This document shows, one piece after another, positions 12,701-26,671 of a DNA stretch of 64,000 bases (position 1 is the stretch's first letter; every line of letters starts with the position of its first letter). Origin of the DNA: Elmis aenea. Its lineage: Eukaryota; Arthropoda; Insecta; Coleoptera; Elmidae. The translations under genes and the position numbers were made by a program. Under the pieces are notes generated by a model. It was not told the origin of the DNA. It saw only the letters and a program-made list of their open reading frames with translations, and ran no database searches. The DNA lies in the NCBI GenBank assembly GCA_947652605.1, contig OX393578.1, forward strand, positions 57,481,415 to 57,545,414. The letters are read 5' to 3'.

Positions 12701-13331
12701 AAACTATTTCTGTGATATACAAATCAATAATTGAAATTGTTTCGAAATAGTCGCACAAGGAACATATGTATTAACTAAAGCACGGTATTTTTAGGAAATT
12801 ATTAAAAATTAAAACCAGCTCATTGAAAGACATATGCAAAACAATTGTATTCATGTAAAGAGGCGATGGATAAACTGTTCCTGTGATATACATACAAATC
12901 AATAATGAAAATTGTTTAGAAATAGTCGCTCAAGGAACATATGTATTAACTAAAGCACGGTATTTTTAGGAAATTATTAAAAATTAAAACCAGCTTATTG
13001 AAAGACATATGCAAAACCATTGTATTCCTGTAAAGAGGCGATGGATAAACTGTTCCTGTGATATACAAATCAATAATTAAAATTGTTTAGAAATAGTCGC
13101 TCAAGGAACATATGTATTAACTAAAGCACGGTATTTTTAGGAAATTATTAAAAATTAAAACCAGCTCATTGAAAGACATATGCAAAACAATTGTATTCAT
13201 GTAAAGAGGCGATGGATAAACTGTTCCTGTGATATACAAATCAATAATTAAAATTGTTTTGAAATAGTCGCTCAAGGAACATATGTATTAACTAAAGCAC
13301 GGTATTTTTAGGAAATTATTAAAAATTAAAA
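9737..13331. repeat. Higher-order repeat unit A (3595 bp, 21 monomers)
   Basis: The unit is defined from the monomer carrying the rare TTCCTATGATATAC variant (9801) to the next such monomer. Its length of 3595 equals 21 x 171 plus the 4-bp CATA insertion at 12891. The order inside is shared with unit B: TTCCTG, GATAGATAAACTGTTCC, TTTATG/TTTCTG, an AAAAAATAAAACC monomer with GAAGCG, a CAATTTTATT monomer with GTCATA, a CTCTTTG monomer, then several TTTCTG/TTCAG monomers, two of which sit next to GGAAATTTTTAAAAATT or GTGACATAC variants. No genes. Confidence 0.85.
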
Positions 13332-16300
13332 CCAGCTCATTGAAAGACATATGCAAAACAATTGTATTCATGTAAAGAGGCGATGGATAAACTGTTCCTA
13401 TGATATACAAATCAATAATTAAAATTGTTCAGAAATAGTCGCTCAAGGAACATATGTATTAACTAATGCACGGTATTTTTAGGAAATTATTAAAAATTAA
13501 AACCAGCTCATTGAAAGACATATGCAAAACAATTGTATTCCTGTAAAGAGGCGATGGATAAACTGTTCCTGTGATATACAAATCAATAATTAAAATTGTT
13601 TAGAAATAGTCGCTCAAGGAACATATGTATTAACTAAAGCACGGTATTTTTAGGAAATTATTAAAAATTAAAACCAGCTCATTGAAAGACATATGCAAAA
13701 CAATTGTATTCATGTAAAGAGGCGATAGATAAACTGTTCCTGTGATATACAAATCAATAATTGAAATTGTTTCGAAATAGTCGCACAAGGAACATATGTA
13801 TTAACTAAAGCACGGTATTTTTAGGAAATTATTAAAAATTAATACCAGCTCATTGAAAGACATATGCAAAACAATTGTATTTATGTAAAGAGGCGATGGA
13901 TAAACTGTTTCTGTGATATACAAATCAATAATTAAAATTGTTTAGAAATAGTCGCTCAAGGAACATATGTATTAACTAAAGCACGGTATTTTTAGGAAAT
14001 GATTAAAAAATAAAACCAGCTCATTGAAAGACATATGCAAAACAATTGTATTCATGTAAAGAAGCGATGGATAAACTGTTCCTGTCATATACAAATCAAT
14101 AATTGAAATTGTTTTGAAATAGTCGCACAAGGAACATATGTATTAACTAAAGCACGGTATTTTTAGGAAATTATTAAAAATTAAAACCAGCTCATTGAAA
14201 GACATATGCAAAACAATTTTATTCATGTAAAAAAACGATGGATAAACTGTTCCTGTCATATACAAATCAATAATTGAAATTGTTTCGAAATAGTCGCACA
14301 AGGAACATATGTATTAACTAAAGCACGGTATTTTTAGGAAATTAGTAAAAATTAAAACCAGCTCTTTGAAAGACATATGCAAAACAATTGTATTCATGTA
14401 AAGAGGCGATGGATAAACTTTTTCTGTGATATACAAATCAATAATTAAAATTGTTCAGAAATAGTCGCTCAAGGAACATATGTATTAACTAAAGCACGGT
14501 ATTTTTAGGAAATTATTAAAAATTAAAACCAGCTCATTGAAAGACATATGCAAAACAATTGTATTCCTGTAAAGAGGCGATGGATAAACTGTTTCTGTGA
14601 TATACAAATCAATAATTAAAATTGTTCAGAAATAGTCGCTCAAGGAACATATGTATTAACTAAAGCACGGTATTTTTAGGAAATTTTTAAAAATTAAAAC
14701 CAGCTCATTGAAAGACATATGCAAAACAATTGTATTCCTGTAAAGAGGCGATGGATAAACTGTTTCTGTGATATACAAATCAATAATTAAAATTGTTCAG
14801 AAATAGTCGCTCAAGGAACATATGTATTAACTAAAGCACGGTATTTTTAGGAAATTATTAAAAATTAAAACCAGCTCATTGAAAGACATATGCAAAACAA
14901 TTGTATTCCTGTAAAGAGGCGATGGATAAACTGTTTCTGTGACATACAAATCAATAATTAAAATTGTTCAGAAATAGTCGCTCAAGGAACATATGTATTA
15001 ACTAAAGCACGGTATTTTTAGGAAATTATTAAAAATTAAAACCAGCTCATTGAAAGACATATGCAAAACAATTGTATTCATGTAAAGAGGCGATGGATAA
15101 ACTGTTCCTGTGATATACAAATCAATAATTAAAATTGTTTCGAAATAGTCGCTCAAGGAACATATGTATTAACTAAAGCACGGTATTTTTAGGAAATTAT
15201 TAAAAATTAAAACCAGCTCATTGAAAGACATATGCAAAACCATTTTATTCATGTAAAGAGGCGATGGATAAACTGTTCCTGTGATATACAAATCAATAAT
15301 TAAAATTGTTTCGAAATAGTCGCTCAAGGAACATATGTATTAACTAAAGCACGGTATTTTTAGGAAATTAGTAAAAATTAAAACCAGCTCATTGAAAGAC
15401 ATATGCAAAACAATTGTATTTATGTAAAGAGGCGATGGATAAACTGTTCCTGTGATATACAAATCAATAATTAAAATTGTTTAGAAATAGTCGCTCAAGG
15501 AACATATGTATTAACTAAAGCACGGTATTTTTAGGAAATTATTAAAAATTAAAACCAGCTCATTGAAAGACATATGCAAAACAATTGTATTCATGTAAAG
15601 AGGCGATAGATAAACTGTTCCTGTGATATACAAATCAATAATTGAAATTGTTTCGAAATAGTCGCACAAGGAACATATGTATTAACTAAAGCACGGTATT
15701 TTTAGGAAATTATTAAAAATTAATACCAGCTCATTGAAAGACATATGCAAAACAATTGTATTTATGTAAAGAGGCGATTGATAAACTGTTCCTGTGATAT
15801 ACAAATCAATAAATGAAATTGTTTCGAAAAAGTAGCACAAGGAACATATGTATTAACTAAAGCACGGTATTTTTAGGAAATTATTAAAAATTAAAACCAG
15901 CTCATTGAAAGACATATGCAAAACAATTTTATTCATGTAAAAAGGCGATGGATAAACTGTTCCTGTGATATACAAATCAATAATTAAAATTGTTTAGAAA
16001 TAGTCGCACAAGGAACATATGTATTAACTAAAGCACGGTATTTTTAGGAAATTATTAAAAATTAATACCAGCTCATTGAAAGACATATGCAAAACAATTG
16101 TATTCATGTAAAGAGGCGATAGATAAACTATTTCTGTGATATACAAATCAATAATTGAAATTGTTTCGAAATAGTCGCACAAGGAACATATGTATTAACT
16201 AATGCACGGTATTTTTAGGAAATTATTAAAAATTAAAACCAGCTCATTGAAAGACATATGCAAAACAATTGTATTCATGTAAAGAGGCGATAGATAAACT

Positions 16301-16926
16301 ATTTCTGTGATATACAAATCAATAATTAAAATTGTTTAGAAACAGTCGCACAAGGAACATATGTATTAACTAAAGCACGGTATTTTTAGGAAATTATTAA
16401 AAATTAATACCAGCTCATTGAAAGACATATGCAAAACAATTGTATTCATGTAAAGAGGCGATAGATAAACTATTTCTGTGATATACAAATCAATAATTGA
16501 AATTGTTTCGAAATAGTCGCACAAGGAACATATGTATTAACTAAAGCACGGTATTTTTAGGAAATTATTAAAAATTAAAACCAGCTCATTGAAAGACATA
16601 TGCAAAACAATTGTATTCATGTAAAGAGGCGATGGATAAACTGTTCCTGTGATATACATACAAATCAATAATGAAAATTGTTTAGAAATAGTCGCTCAAG
16701 GAACATATGTATTAACTAAAGCACGGTATTTTTAGGAAATTATTAAAAATTAAAACCAGCTTATTGAAAGACATATGCAAAACCATTGTATTCCTGTAAA
16801 GAGGCGATGGATAAACTGTTCCTGTGATATACAAATCAATAATTAAAATTGTTTAGAAATAGTCGCTCAAGGAACATATGTATTAACTAAAGCACGGTAT
16901 TTTTAGGAAATTATTAAAAATTAAAA
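13332..16926. repeat. Higher-order repeat unit B (3595 bp, 21 monomers)
   Basis: It follows unit A at an exact offset of 3595, with the same succession of variant monomers. Its equal length is partly coincidental. B carries one extra GATAGATAAACTATTT/AATGCAC monomer at about 16.07-16.24 kb. The TTTTGAAATAG monomer that precedes unit B (about 13.16-13.33 kb) has no equivalent before unit C. Hence the CATA-insertion markers at 12891 and 16657 are 3766 bp (22 monomers) apart while the TTCCTATG markers are 3595 apart. Small changes, such as AAAAAACGATGG at about 14229, distinguish it from A. Confidence 0.85.
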
Positions 16927-19900
16927 CCAGCTCATTGAAAGACATATGCAAAACAATTGTATTCATGTAAAGAGGCGATGGATAAACTGTTCCTATGATA
17001 TACAAATCAATAATTAAAATTGTTCAGAAATAGTCGCTCAAGGAACATATGTATTAACTAATGCACGGTATTTTTAGGAAATTATTAAAAATTAAAACCA
17101 GCTCATTGAAAGACATATGCAAAACAATTGTATTCCTGTAAAGAGGCGATGGATAAACTGTTCCTGTGATATACAAATCAATAATTAAAATTGTTTAGAA
17201 ATAGTCGCTCAAGGAACATATGTATTAACTAAAGCACGGTATTTTTAGGAAATTATTAAAAATTAAAACCAGCTCATTGAAAGACATATGCAAAACAATT
17301 GTATTCATGTAAAGAGGCGATAGATAAACTGTTCCTGTGATATACAAATCAATAATTGAAATTGTTTCGAAATAGTCGCACAAGGAACATATGTATTAAC
17401 TAAAGCACGGTATTTTTAGGAAATTATTAAAAATTAATACCAGCTCATTGAAAGACATATGCAAAACAATTGTATTTATGTAAAGAGGCGATGGATAAAC
17501 TGTTCCTGTGATATACAAATCAATAATTAAAATTTTTTAGAAATAGTCGCTCAAGGAACATATGTATTAACTAAAGCACGGTATTTTTAGGAAATTATTA
17601 AAAATTAAAACCAGCTCATTAAAAGACATATGCAAAACAATTGTATTTATGTAAAGAAGCGATGGATAAACTGTTCCTGTGATATACAAATCAATAATTA
17701 AAATTGTTTAGAAATAGTCGCTCAAGGAACATATGTATTAACTAAAGCACGGTATTTTTAGGAAATTATTAAAAATTAAAACCAGCTCATTGAAAGACAT
17801 GCAAAACAATTGTTATCATGTAAAAAGGCGATGGATAAACTGTTCCTGTGATATACAAATCAATAATTAAAATTGTTTAGAAATAGTCGCACAAGGAACA
17901 TATGTATTAACTAATGCACGGTATTTTTAGGAAATTATTAAAAATTAAAACCAGCTCATTGAAAGACATATGCAAAACCAATGTATTCCTGTAAAGAGGC
18001 GATGGATAAACTGTTCCTGTGATATACAAATCAATAATTAAAATTGTTTAGAAATAGTCGCTCAAGGAACATATGTATTAACTAAAGCACGGTATTTTTA
18101 GGAAATTATTAAAAATTAAAACCAGCTCATTGAAAGACATATGCAAAACAATTGTATTCATGTAAAGAGGCGATGGATAAACTGTTCCTGTCATATACAA
18201 ATCAATAATTGAAATTGTTTCGAAATAGTCGCACAAGGAACATATGTATTAACTAAAGCACGGTATTTTTAGGAAATTATTAAAAATTAATACCAGCTCA
18301 TTGAAAGACATATGCAAAACAATTGTATTCATGTAAAGAGGCGATGGATAAACTGTTTCTGTGATATACAAATCAATAATTAAAATTGTTTAGAAATAGT
18401 CGCTCAAGGAACATATGTATTAACTAAAGCACGGTATTTTTAGGAAATTATTAAAAAATAAAACCAGCTCATTGAAAGACATATGCAAAACAATTGTATT
18501 CATGTAAAGAAGCGATGGATAAACTGTTCCTGTCATATACAAATCAATAATTGAAATTGTTTCGAAATAGTCGCACAAGGAACATATGTATTAACTAAAG
18601 CACGGTATTTTTAGGAAATTATTAAAAATTAAAATCAGCTCATTGAAAGACATATGCAAAACAATTTTATTCATGTAAAAAGGCGATGGATAAACTGTTC
18701 CTGTCATATACAAATCAATAATTGAAATTGTTTCGAAATAGTCGCACAAGGAACATATGTATTAACTAAAGCACGGTATTTTTAGGAAATTAGTAAAAAT
18801 TAAAACCAGCTCTTTAAAAGACATATGCAAAACAATTGTATTCATGTAAAGAGGCGATGGATAAACTGTTTCTGTGATATACAAATCAATAATTAAAATT
18901 GTTCAGAAATAGTCGCTCAAGGAACATATGTATTAACTAAAGCACGGTATTTTTAGAAAATTATTAAAAATTAAAACCAGCTCATTGAAAGACATATGCA
19001 AAACAATTGTATTCCTGTAAAGAGGCGATGGATAAACTGTTTCTGTGACATACAAATCAATAATTAAAATTGTTCAGAAATAGTCGCTCAAGGAACATAT
19101 GTATTAACTAAAGCACGGTATTTTAAGGAAATTATTAAAAATTAAAACCAGCTCATTGAAAGACATATGCAAAACAATTGTATTTATGTAAAGAGGCGAT
19201 GGATAAACTGTTCCTGTGATATACAAATCAATAATTAAAATTGTTTAGAAATAGTCGCTCAAGGAACATATGTATTAACTAAAGCACGGTATTTTTAGGA
19301 AATTATTAAAAATTAAAACCAGCTCATTGAAAGACATATGCAAAACAATTGTATTCATGTAAAGAGGCGATAGATAAACTGTTCCTGTGATATACAAATC
19401 AATAATTAAAATTGTTCAGAAATAGTCGCTCAAGGAACATATGTATTAACTAAAGCACGGTATTTTTAGGAAATTATTAAAAATTAAAACCAGCTCATTG
19501 AAAGACATATGCAAAACAATTGTATTCCTGTAAAGAGGCGATGGATAAACTGTTTCTGTGATATACAAATCAATAATTAAAATTGTTCAGAAATAGTCGC
19601 TCAAGGAACATATGTATTAACTAAAGCACGGTATTTTTAGGAAATTTTTAAAAATTAAAACCAGCTCATTGAAAGACATATGCAAAACAATTGTATTCCT
19701 GTAAAGAGGCGATGGATAAACTGTTTCTGTGATATACAAATCAATAATTAAAATTGTTCAGAAATAGTCGCTCAAGGAACATATGTATTAACTAAAGCAC
19801 GGTATTTTTAGGAAATTATTAAAAATTAAAACCAGCTCATTGAAAGACATATGCAAAACAATTGTATTCCTGTAAAGAGGCGATGGATAAACTGTTTCTG

Positions 19901-21887
19901 TGACATACAAATCAATAATTAAAATTGTTCAGAAATAGTCGCTCAAGGAACATATGTATTAACTAAAGCACGGTATTTTTAGGAAATTATTAAAAATTAA
20001 AACCAGCTCATTGAAAGACATATGCAAAACAATTGTATTCATGTAAAGAGGCGATGGATAAACTGTTCCTGTGATATACAAATCAATAATTAAAATTGTT
20101 TCGAAATAGTCGCTCAAGGAACATATGTATTAACTAAAGCACGGTATTTTTAGGAAATTATTAAAAATTAAAACCAGCTCATTGAAAGACATATGCAAAA
20201 CCATTTTATTCATGTAAAGAGGCGATGGATAAACTGTTCCTGTGATATACAAATCAATAATTAAAATTGTTTCGAAATAGTCGCTCAAGGAACATATGTA
20301 TTAACTAAAGCACGGTATTTTTAGGAAATTAGTAAAAATTAAAACCAGCTCATTGAAAGACATATGCAAAACAATTGTATTTATGTAAAGAGGCGATGGA
20401 TAAACTGTTCCTGTGATATACAAATCAATAATTAAAATTGTTTAGAAATAGTCGCTCAAGGAACATATGTATTAACTAAAGCACGGTATTTTTAGGAAAT
20501 TATTAAAAATTAAAACCAGCTCATTGAAAGACATATGCAAAACAATTGTATTCATGTAAAGAGGCGATAGATAAACTGTTCCTGTGATATACAAATCAAT
20601 AATTGAAATTGTTTCGAAATAGTCGCACAAGGAACATATGTATTAACTAAAGCACGGTATTTTTAGGAAATTATTAAAAATTAATACCAGCTCATTGAAA
20701 GACATATGCAAAACAATTGTATTTATGTAAAGAGGCGATTGATAAACTGTTCCTGTGATATACAAATCAATAAATGAAATTGTTTCGAAAAAGTAGCACA
20801 AGGAACATATGTATTAACTAAAGCACGGTATTTTTAGGAAATTATTAAAAATTAAAACCAGCTCATTGAAAGACATATGCAAAACAATTTTATTCATGTA
20901 AAAAGGCGATGGATAAACTGTTCCTGTGATATACAAATCAATAATTAAAATTGTTTAGAAATAGTCGCACAAGGAACATATGTATTAACTAAAGCACGGT
21001 ATTTTTAGGAAATTATTAAAAATTAATACCAGCTCATTGAAAGACATATGCAAAACAATTGTATTCATGTAAAGAGGCGATAGATAAACTATTTCTGTGA
21101 TATACAAATCAATAATTGAAATTGTTTCGAAATAGTCGCACAAGGAACATATGTATTAACTAATGCACGGTATTTTTAGGAAATTATTAAAAATTAAAAC
21201 CAGCTCATTGAAAGACATATGCAAAACAATTGTATTCATGTAAAGAGGCGATAGATAAACTATTTCTGTGATATACAAATCAATAATTAAAATTGTTTAG
21301 AAACAGTCGCACAAGGAACATATGTATTAACTAAAGCACGGTATTTTTAGGAAATTATTAAAAATTAATACCAGCTCATTGAAAGACATATGCAAAACAA
21401 TTGTATTCATGTAAAGAGGCGATAGATAAACTATTTCTGTGATATACAAATCAATAATTGAAATTGTTTCGAAATAGTCGCACAAGGAACATATGTATTA
21501 ACTAAAGCACGGTATTTTTAGGAAATTATTAAAAATTAAAACCAGCTCATTGAAAGACATATGCAAAACAATTGTATTCATGTAAAGAGGCGATGAATAA
21601 ACTGTTCCTGTGATATACATACAAATCAATAATGAAAATTGTTTAGAAATAGTCGCTCAAGGAACATATGTATTAACTAAAGCACGGTATTTTTAGGAAA
21701 TTATTAAAAATTAAAACCAGCTTATTGAAAGACATATGCAAAACCATTGTATTCCTGTAAAGAGGCGATGGATAAACTGTTCCTGTGATATACAAATCAA
21801 TAATTAAAATTGTTTAGAAATAGTCGCTCAAGGAACATATGTATTAACTAAAGCACGGTATTTTTAGGAAATTATTAAAAATTAAAA
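16927..21887. repeat. Higher-order repeat unit C, expanded (4961 bp, 29 monomers)
   Basis: It begins with the same TTCCTATG marker monomer as A and B, but the unit is eight monomers longer. The extra section (roughly 17.5-19.4 kb) includes a TTTTTTAG monomer, CTCATTAAAAG monomers with GAAGCG, and a monomer with a 2-bp deletion, GACATGCAAAAC, followed by TTGTTATCATG (about 17.79-17.82 kb). It then rejoins the A/B order. Length is 29 x 171 + 4 - 2 = 4961, matching the CATA insertion at 21618 and that deletion. A GTATTTTAAGG change occurs near 19.12 kb. No genes. Confidence 0.83.
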
Positions 21888-24800
21888 CCAGCTCATTGAA
21901 AGACATATGCAAAACAATTGTATTCATGTAAAGAGGCGATGGATAAACTGTTCCTATGATATACAAATCAATAATTAAAATTGTTCAGAAATAGTCGCTC
22001 AAGGAACATATGTATTAACTAATGCACGGTATTTTTAGGAAATTATTAAAAATTAAAACCAGCTCATTGAAAGACATATGCAAAACAATTGTATTCCTGT
22101 AAAGAGGCGATGGATAAACTGTTCCTGTGATATACAAATCAATAATTAAAATTGTTTAGAAATAGTCGCTCAAGGAACATATGTATTAACTAAAGCACGG
22201 TATTTTTAGGAAATTATTAAAAATTAAAACCAGCTCATTGAAAGACATATGCAAAACAATTGTATTCATGTAAAGAGGCGATAGATAAACTGTTCCTGTG
22301 ATATACAAATCAATAATTGAAATTGTTTCGAAATAGTCGCACAAGGAACATATGTATTAACTAAAGCACGGTATTTTTAGGAAATTATTAAAAATTAATA
22401 CCAGCTCATTGAAAGACATATGCAAAACAATTGTATTTATGTAAAGAGGCGATGGATAAACTGTTCCTGTGATATACAAATCAATAATTAAAATTTTTTA
22501 GAAATAGTCGCTCAAGGAACATATGTATTAACTAAAGCACGGTATTTTTAGGAAATTATTAAAAATTAAAACCAGCTCATTAAAAGACATATGCAAAACA
22601 ATTGTATTTATGTAAAGAAGCGATGGATAAACTGTTCCTGTGATATACAAATCAATAATTAAAATTGTTTAGAAATAGTCGCTCAAGGAACATATGTATT
22701 AACTAAAGCACGGTATTTTTAGGAAATTATTAAAAATTAAAACCAGCTCATTGAAAGACATGCAAAACAATTGTTATCATGTAAAAAGGCGATGGATAAA
22801 CTGTTCCTGTGATATACAAATCAATAATTAAAATTGTTTAGAAATAGTCGCACAAGGAACATATGTATTAACTAATGCACGGTATTTTTAGGAAATTATT
22901 AAAAATTAAAACCAGCTCATTGAAAGACATATGCAAAACCAATGTATTCCTGTAAAGAGGCGATGGATAAACTGTTCCTGTGATATACAAATCAATAATT
23001 AAAATTGTTTAGAAATAGTCGCTCAAGGAACATATGTATTAACTAAAGCACGGTATTTTTAGGAAATTATTAAAAATTAAAACCAGCTCATTGAAAGACA
23101 TATGCAAAACAATTGTATTCATGTAAAGAGGCGATGGATAAACTGTTCCTGTCATATACAAATCAATAATTGAAATTGTTTCGAAATAGTCGCACAAGGA
23201 ACATATGTATTAACTAAAGCACGGTATTTTTAGGAAATTATTAAAAATTAATACCAGCTCATTGAAAGACATATGCAAAACAATTGTATTCATGTAAAGA
23301 GGCGATGGATAAACTGTTTCTGTGATATACAAATCAATAATTAAAATTGTTTAGAAATAGTCGCTCAAGGAACATATGTATTAACTAAAGCACGGTATTT
23401 TTAGGAAATTATTAAAAAATAAAACCAGCTCATTGAAAGACATATGCAAAACAATTGTATTCATGTAAAGAAGCGATGGATAAACTGTTCCTGTCATATA
23501 CAAATCAATAATTGAAATTGTTTCGAAATAGTCGCACAAGGAACATATGTATTAACTAAAGCACGGTATTTTTAGGAAATTATTAAAAATTAAAACCAGC
23601 TCATTAAAAGACATATGCAAAACAATTGTATTCATGTAAAGAAGCGATGGATAAACTGTTCCTGTGATATACAAATCAATAATTAAAATTGTTCAGAAAT
23701 AGTCGCTCAAGGAACATATGTATTAACTAAAGCACGGTATTTTTAGGAAATTATTAAAAATTAAAACCAGCTTATTGAAAGACATATGCAAAACAATTGT
23801 ATTCCTGTAAAGAGGCGATGGATAAACTGTTTCTGTGACATACAAATCAATAATTAAAATTGTTCAGAAATAGTCGCTCAAGGAACATATGTATTAACTA
23901 AAGCACGGTATTTTTAGGAAATTATTAAAAATTAAAACCAGCTCATTGAAAGACATATGCAAAACAATTGTATTCATGTAAAGAGGCGATGGATAAACTG
24001 TTCCTGTGATATACAAATCAATAATTGAAATTGTTTCGAAATAGTCGCTCAAGGAACATATGTATTAACTAAAGCACGGTATTTTTAGGAAATTAGTAAA
24101 AATTAAAACCAGCTCATTGAAAGACATATGCAAAACAATTGTATTTATGTAAAGAGGCGATGGATAAACTGTTCCTGTGATATACAAATCAATAATTAAA
24201 ATTTTTTAGAAATAGTCGCTCAAGGAACATATGTATTAACTAAAGCACGGTATTTTTAGGAAATTATTAAAAATTAAAACCAGCTCATTAAAAGACATAT
24301 GCAAAACAATTGTATTCATGTAAAGAAGCGATGGATAAACTGTTCCTGTGATATACAAATCAATAATTAAAATTGTTTAGAAATAGTCGCTTAAGGAACA
24401 TATGTATTAACTAAAGCACGGTATTTTTAGGAAATTATTAAAAATTAAAACCAGCTCATTAAAAGACATATGCAAAACAATTGTATTCATGTAAAGAAGC
24501 GATGGATAAACTGTTCCTGTGATATACAAATCAATAATTAAAATTGTTCAGAAATAGTCGCTCAAGGAACATATGTATTAACTAAAGCACGGTATTTTTA
24601 GGAAATTATTAAAAATTAAAACCAGCTCATTGAAAGACATATGCAAAACAATTGTATTCCTGTAAAGAGGCGATGGATAAACTGTTTCTGTGACATACAA
24701 ATCTATAATTAAAATTGTTCAGAAATAGTCGCTCAAGGAACATATGTATTAACTAAAGCACGGTATTTTTAGGAAATTATTAAAAATTAAAACCAGCTCA

Positions 24801-24963
24801 TTGAAAGACATATGCAAAACAATTGTATTCATGTAAAGAGGCGATGGATAAACTGTTCCTGTGATATACAAATCAATAATTAAAATTGTTTAGAAATAGT
24901 CGCTCAAGGAACATATGTATTAACTAAAGCACGGTATTTTTAGGAAATTATTAAAAATTAAAA
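21888..24963. repeat. Higher-order repeat unit D (3076 bp, 18 monomers)
   Basis: The first half follows unit C monomer by monomer, including the 2-bp deletion GACATGCAAAAC plus TTGTTATCATG at about 22.75-22.78 kb. From about 23.6 kb it switches to a 5-monomer pattern: CTCATTAAAAG/TTCAG, CTTATTG/GTGACATAC, TTTCG with TTAGTAAAAATT, TTTATG/TTTTTTAG, CTCATTAAAAG/GCTTAAGG. One such unit spans 23596-24450. The same pattern forms the separate 855-bp repeat at 30.3-32.8 kb, so D is a mosaic of the two families. Length is 18 x 171 - 2. Confidence 0.83.
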
Positions 24964-26671
24964 CCAGCTCATTGAAAGACATATGCAAAACAATTGTATT
25001 CATGTAAAGAGGCGATGGATAAACTGTTCCTATGATATACAAATCAATAATTAAAATTGTTCAGAAATAGTCGCTCAAGGAACATATGTATTAACTAATG
25101 CACGGTATTTTTAGGAAATTATTAAAAATTAAAACCAGCTCATTGAAAGACATATGCAAAACAATTGTATTCCTGTAAAGAGGCGATGGATAAACTGTTC
25201 CTGTGATATACAAATCAATAATTAAAATTGTTTAGAAATAGTCGCTCAAGGAACATATGTATTAACTAAAGCACGGTATTTTTAGGAAATTATTAAAAAT
25301 TAAAACCAGCTCATTGAAAGACATATGCAAAACAATTGTATTCATGTAAAGAGGCGATAGATAAACTGTTCCTGTGATATACAAATCAATAATTGAAATT
25401 GTTTCGAAATAGTCGCACAAGGAACATATGTATTAACTAAAGCACGGTATTTTTAGGAAATTATTAAAAATTAATACCAGCTCATTGAAAGACATATGCA
25501 AAACAATTGTATTCATGTAAAGAGGCGATGGATAAACTGTTCCTGTGATATACAAATCAATAATTAAAATTTTTTAGAAATAGTCGCTCAAGGAACATAT
25601 GTATTAACTAAAGCACGGTATTTTTAGGAAATTATTAAAAATTAAAACCAGCTCATTAAAAGACATATGCAAAACAATTGTATTTATGTAAAGAAGCGAT
25701 GGATAAACTGTTCCTGTGATATACAAATCAATAATTAAAATTGTTTAGAAATAGTCGCTCAAGGAACATATGTATTAACTAAAGCACGGTATTTTTAGGA
25801 AATTATTAAAAATTAAAACCAGCTCATTGAAAGACATGCAAAACAATTGTATTCATGTAAAAAGGCGATGGATAAACTGTTCCTGTGATATACAAATCAA
25901 TAATTAAAATTGTTTAGAAATAGTCGCACAAGGAACATATGTATTAACTAATGCACGGTATTTTTAGGAAATTATTAAAAATTAAAACCAGCTCATTGAA
26001 AGACATATGCAAAACCAATGTATTCCTGTAAAGAGGCGATGGATAAACTGTTCCTGTGATATACAAATCAATAATTAAAATTGTTTAGAAATAGTCGCTC
26101 AAGGAACATATGTATTAACTAAAGCACGGTATTTTTAGGAAATTATTAAAAATTAAAACCAGCTCATTGAAAGACATATGCAAAACAATTGTATTCATGT
26201 AAAGAGGCGATGGATAAACTGTTCCTGTCATATACAAATCAATAATTGAAATTGTTTCGAAATAGTCGCACAAGGAACATATGTATTAACTAAAGCACGG
26301 TATTTTTAGGAAATTATTAAAAATTAATACCAGCTCATTGAAAGACATATGCAAAACAATTGTATTCATGTAAAGAGGCGATAAATAAACTGTTCCTGTG
26401 ATATACAAATCAATAATTGAAATTGTTTCGAAATAGTCGCACAAGGAACATATGTATTAACTAAAGCACGGTATTTTTAGGAAATTATTAAAAATTAATA
26501 CCAGCTCATTGAAAGACATATGCAAAACAATTGTATTTATGTAAAGAGGCGATGGATAAACTGTTCCTGTGATATACAAATCAATAATTAAAATTGTTTA
26601 GAAATAGTCGCTCAAGGAACATATGTATTAACTAAAGCACGGTATTTTTAGGAAATTATTAAAAATTAAAA
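24964..26671. repeat. Higher-order repeat unit E, contracted (1708 bp, 10 monomers)
   Basis: It runs from the TTCCTATG marker at 25028 to the next at 26736 and equals 10 x 171 - 2, with the GACATGCAAAAC 2-bp deletion near 25.83 kb. Unlike units C and D it lacks the TTATC change next to the deletion. The deleted state without TTATC is therefore either ancestral or a reversion by conversion. A GATAAATAAACTG variant is present near 26.38 kb. No genes. Confidence 0.83.
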
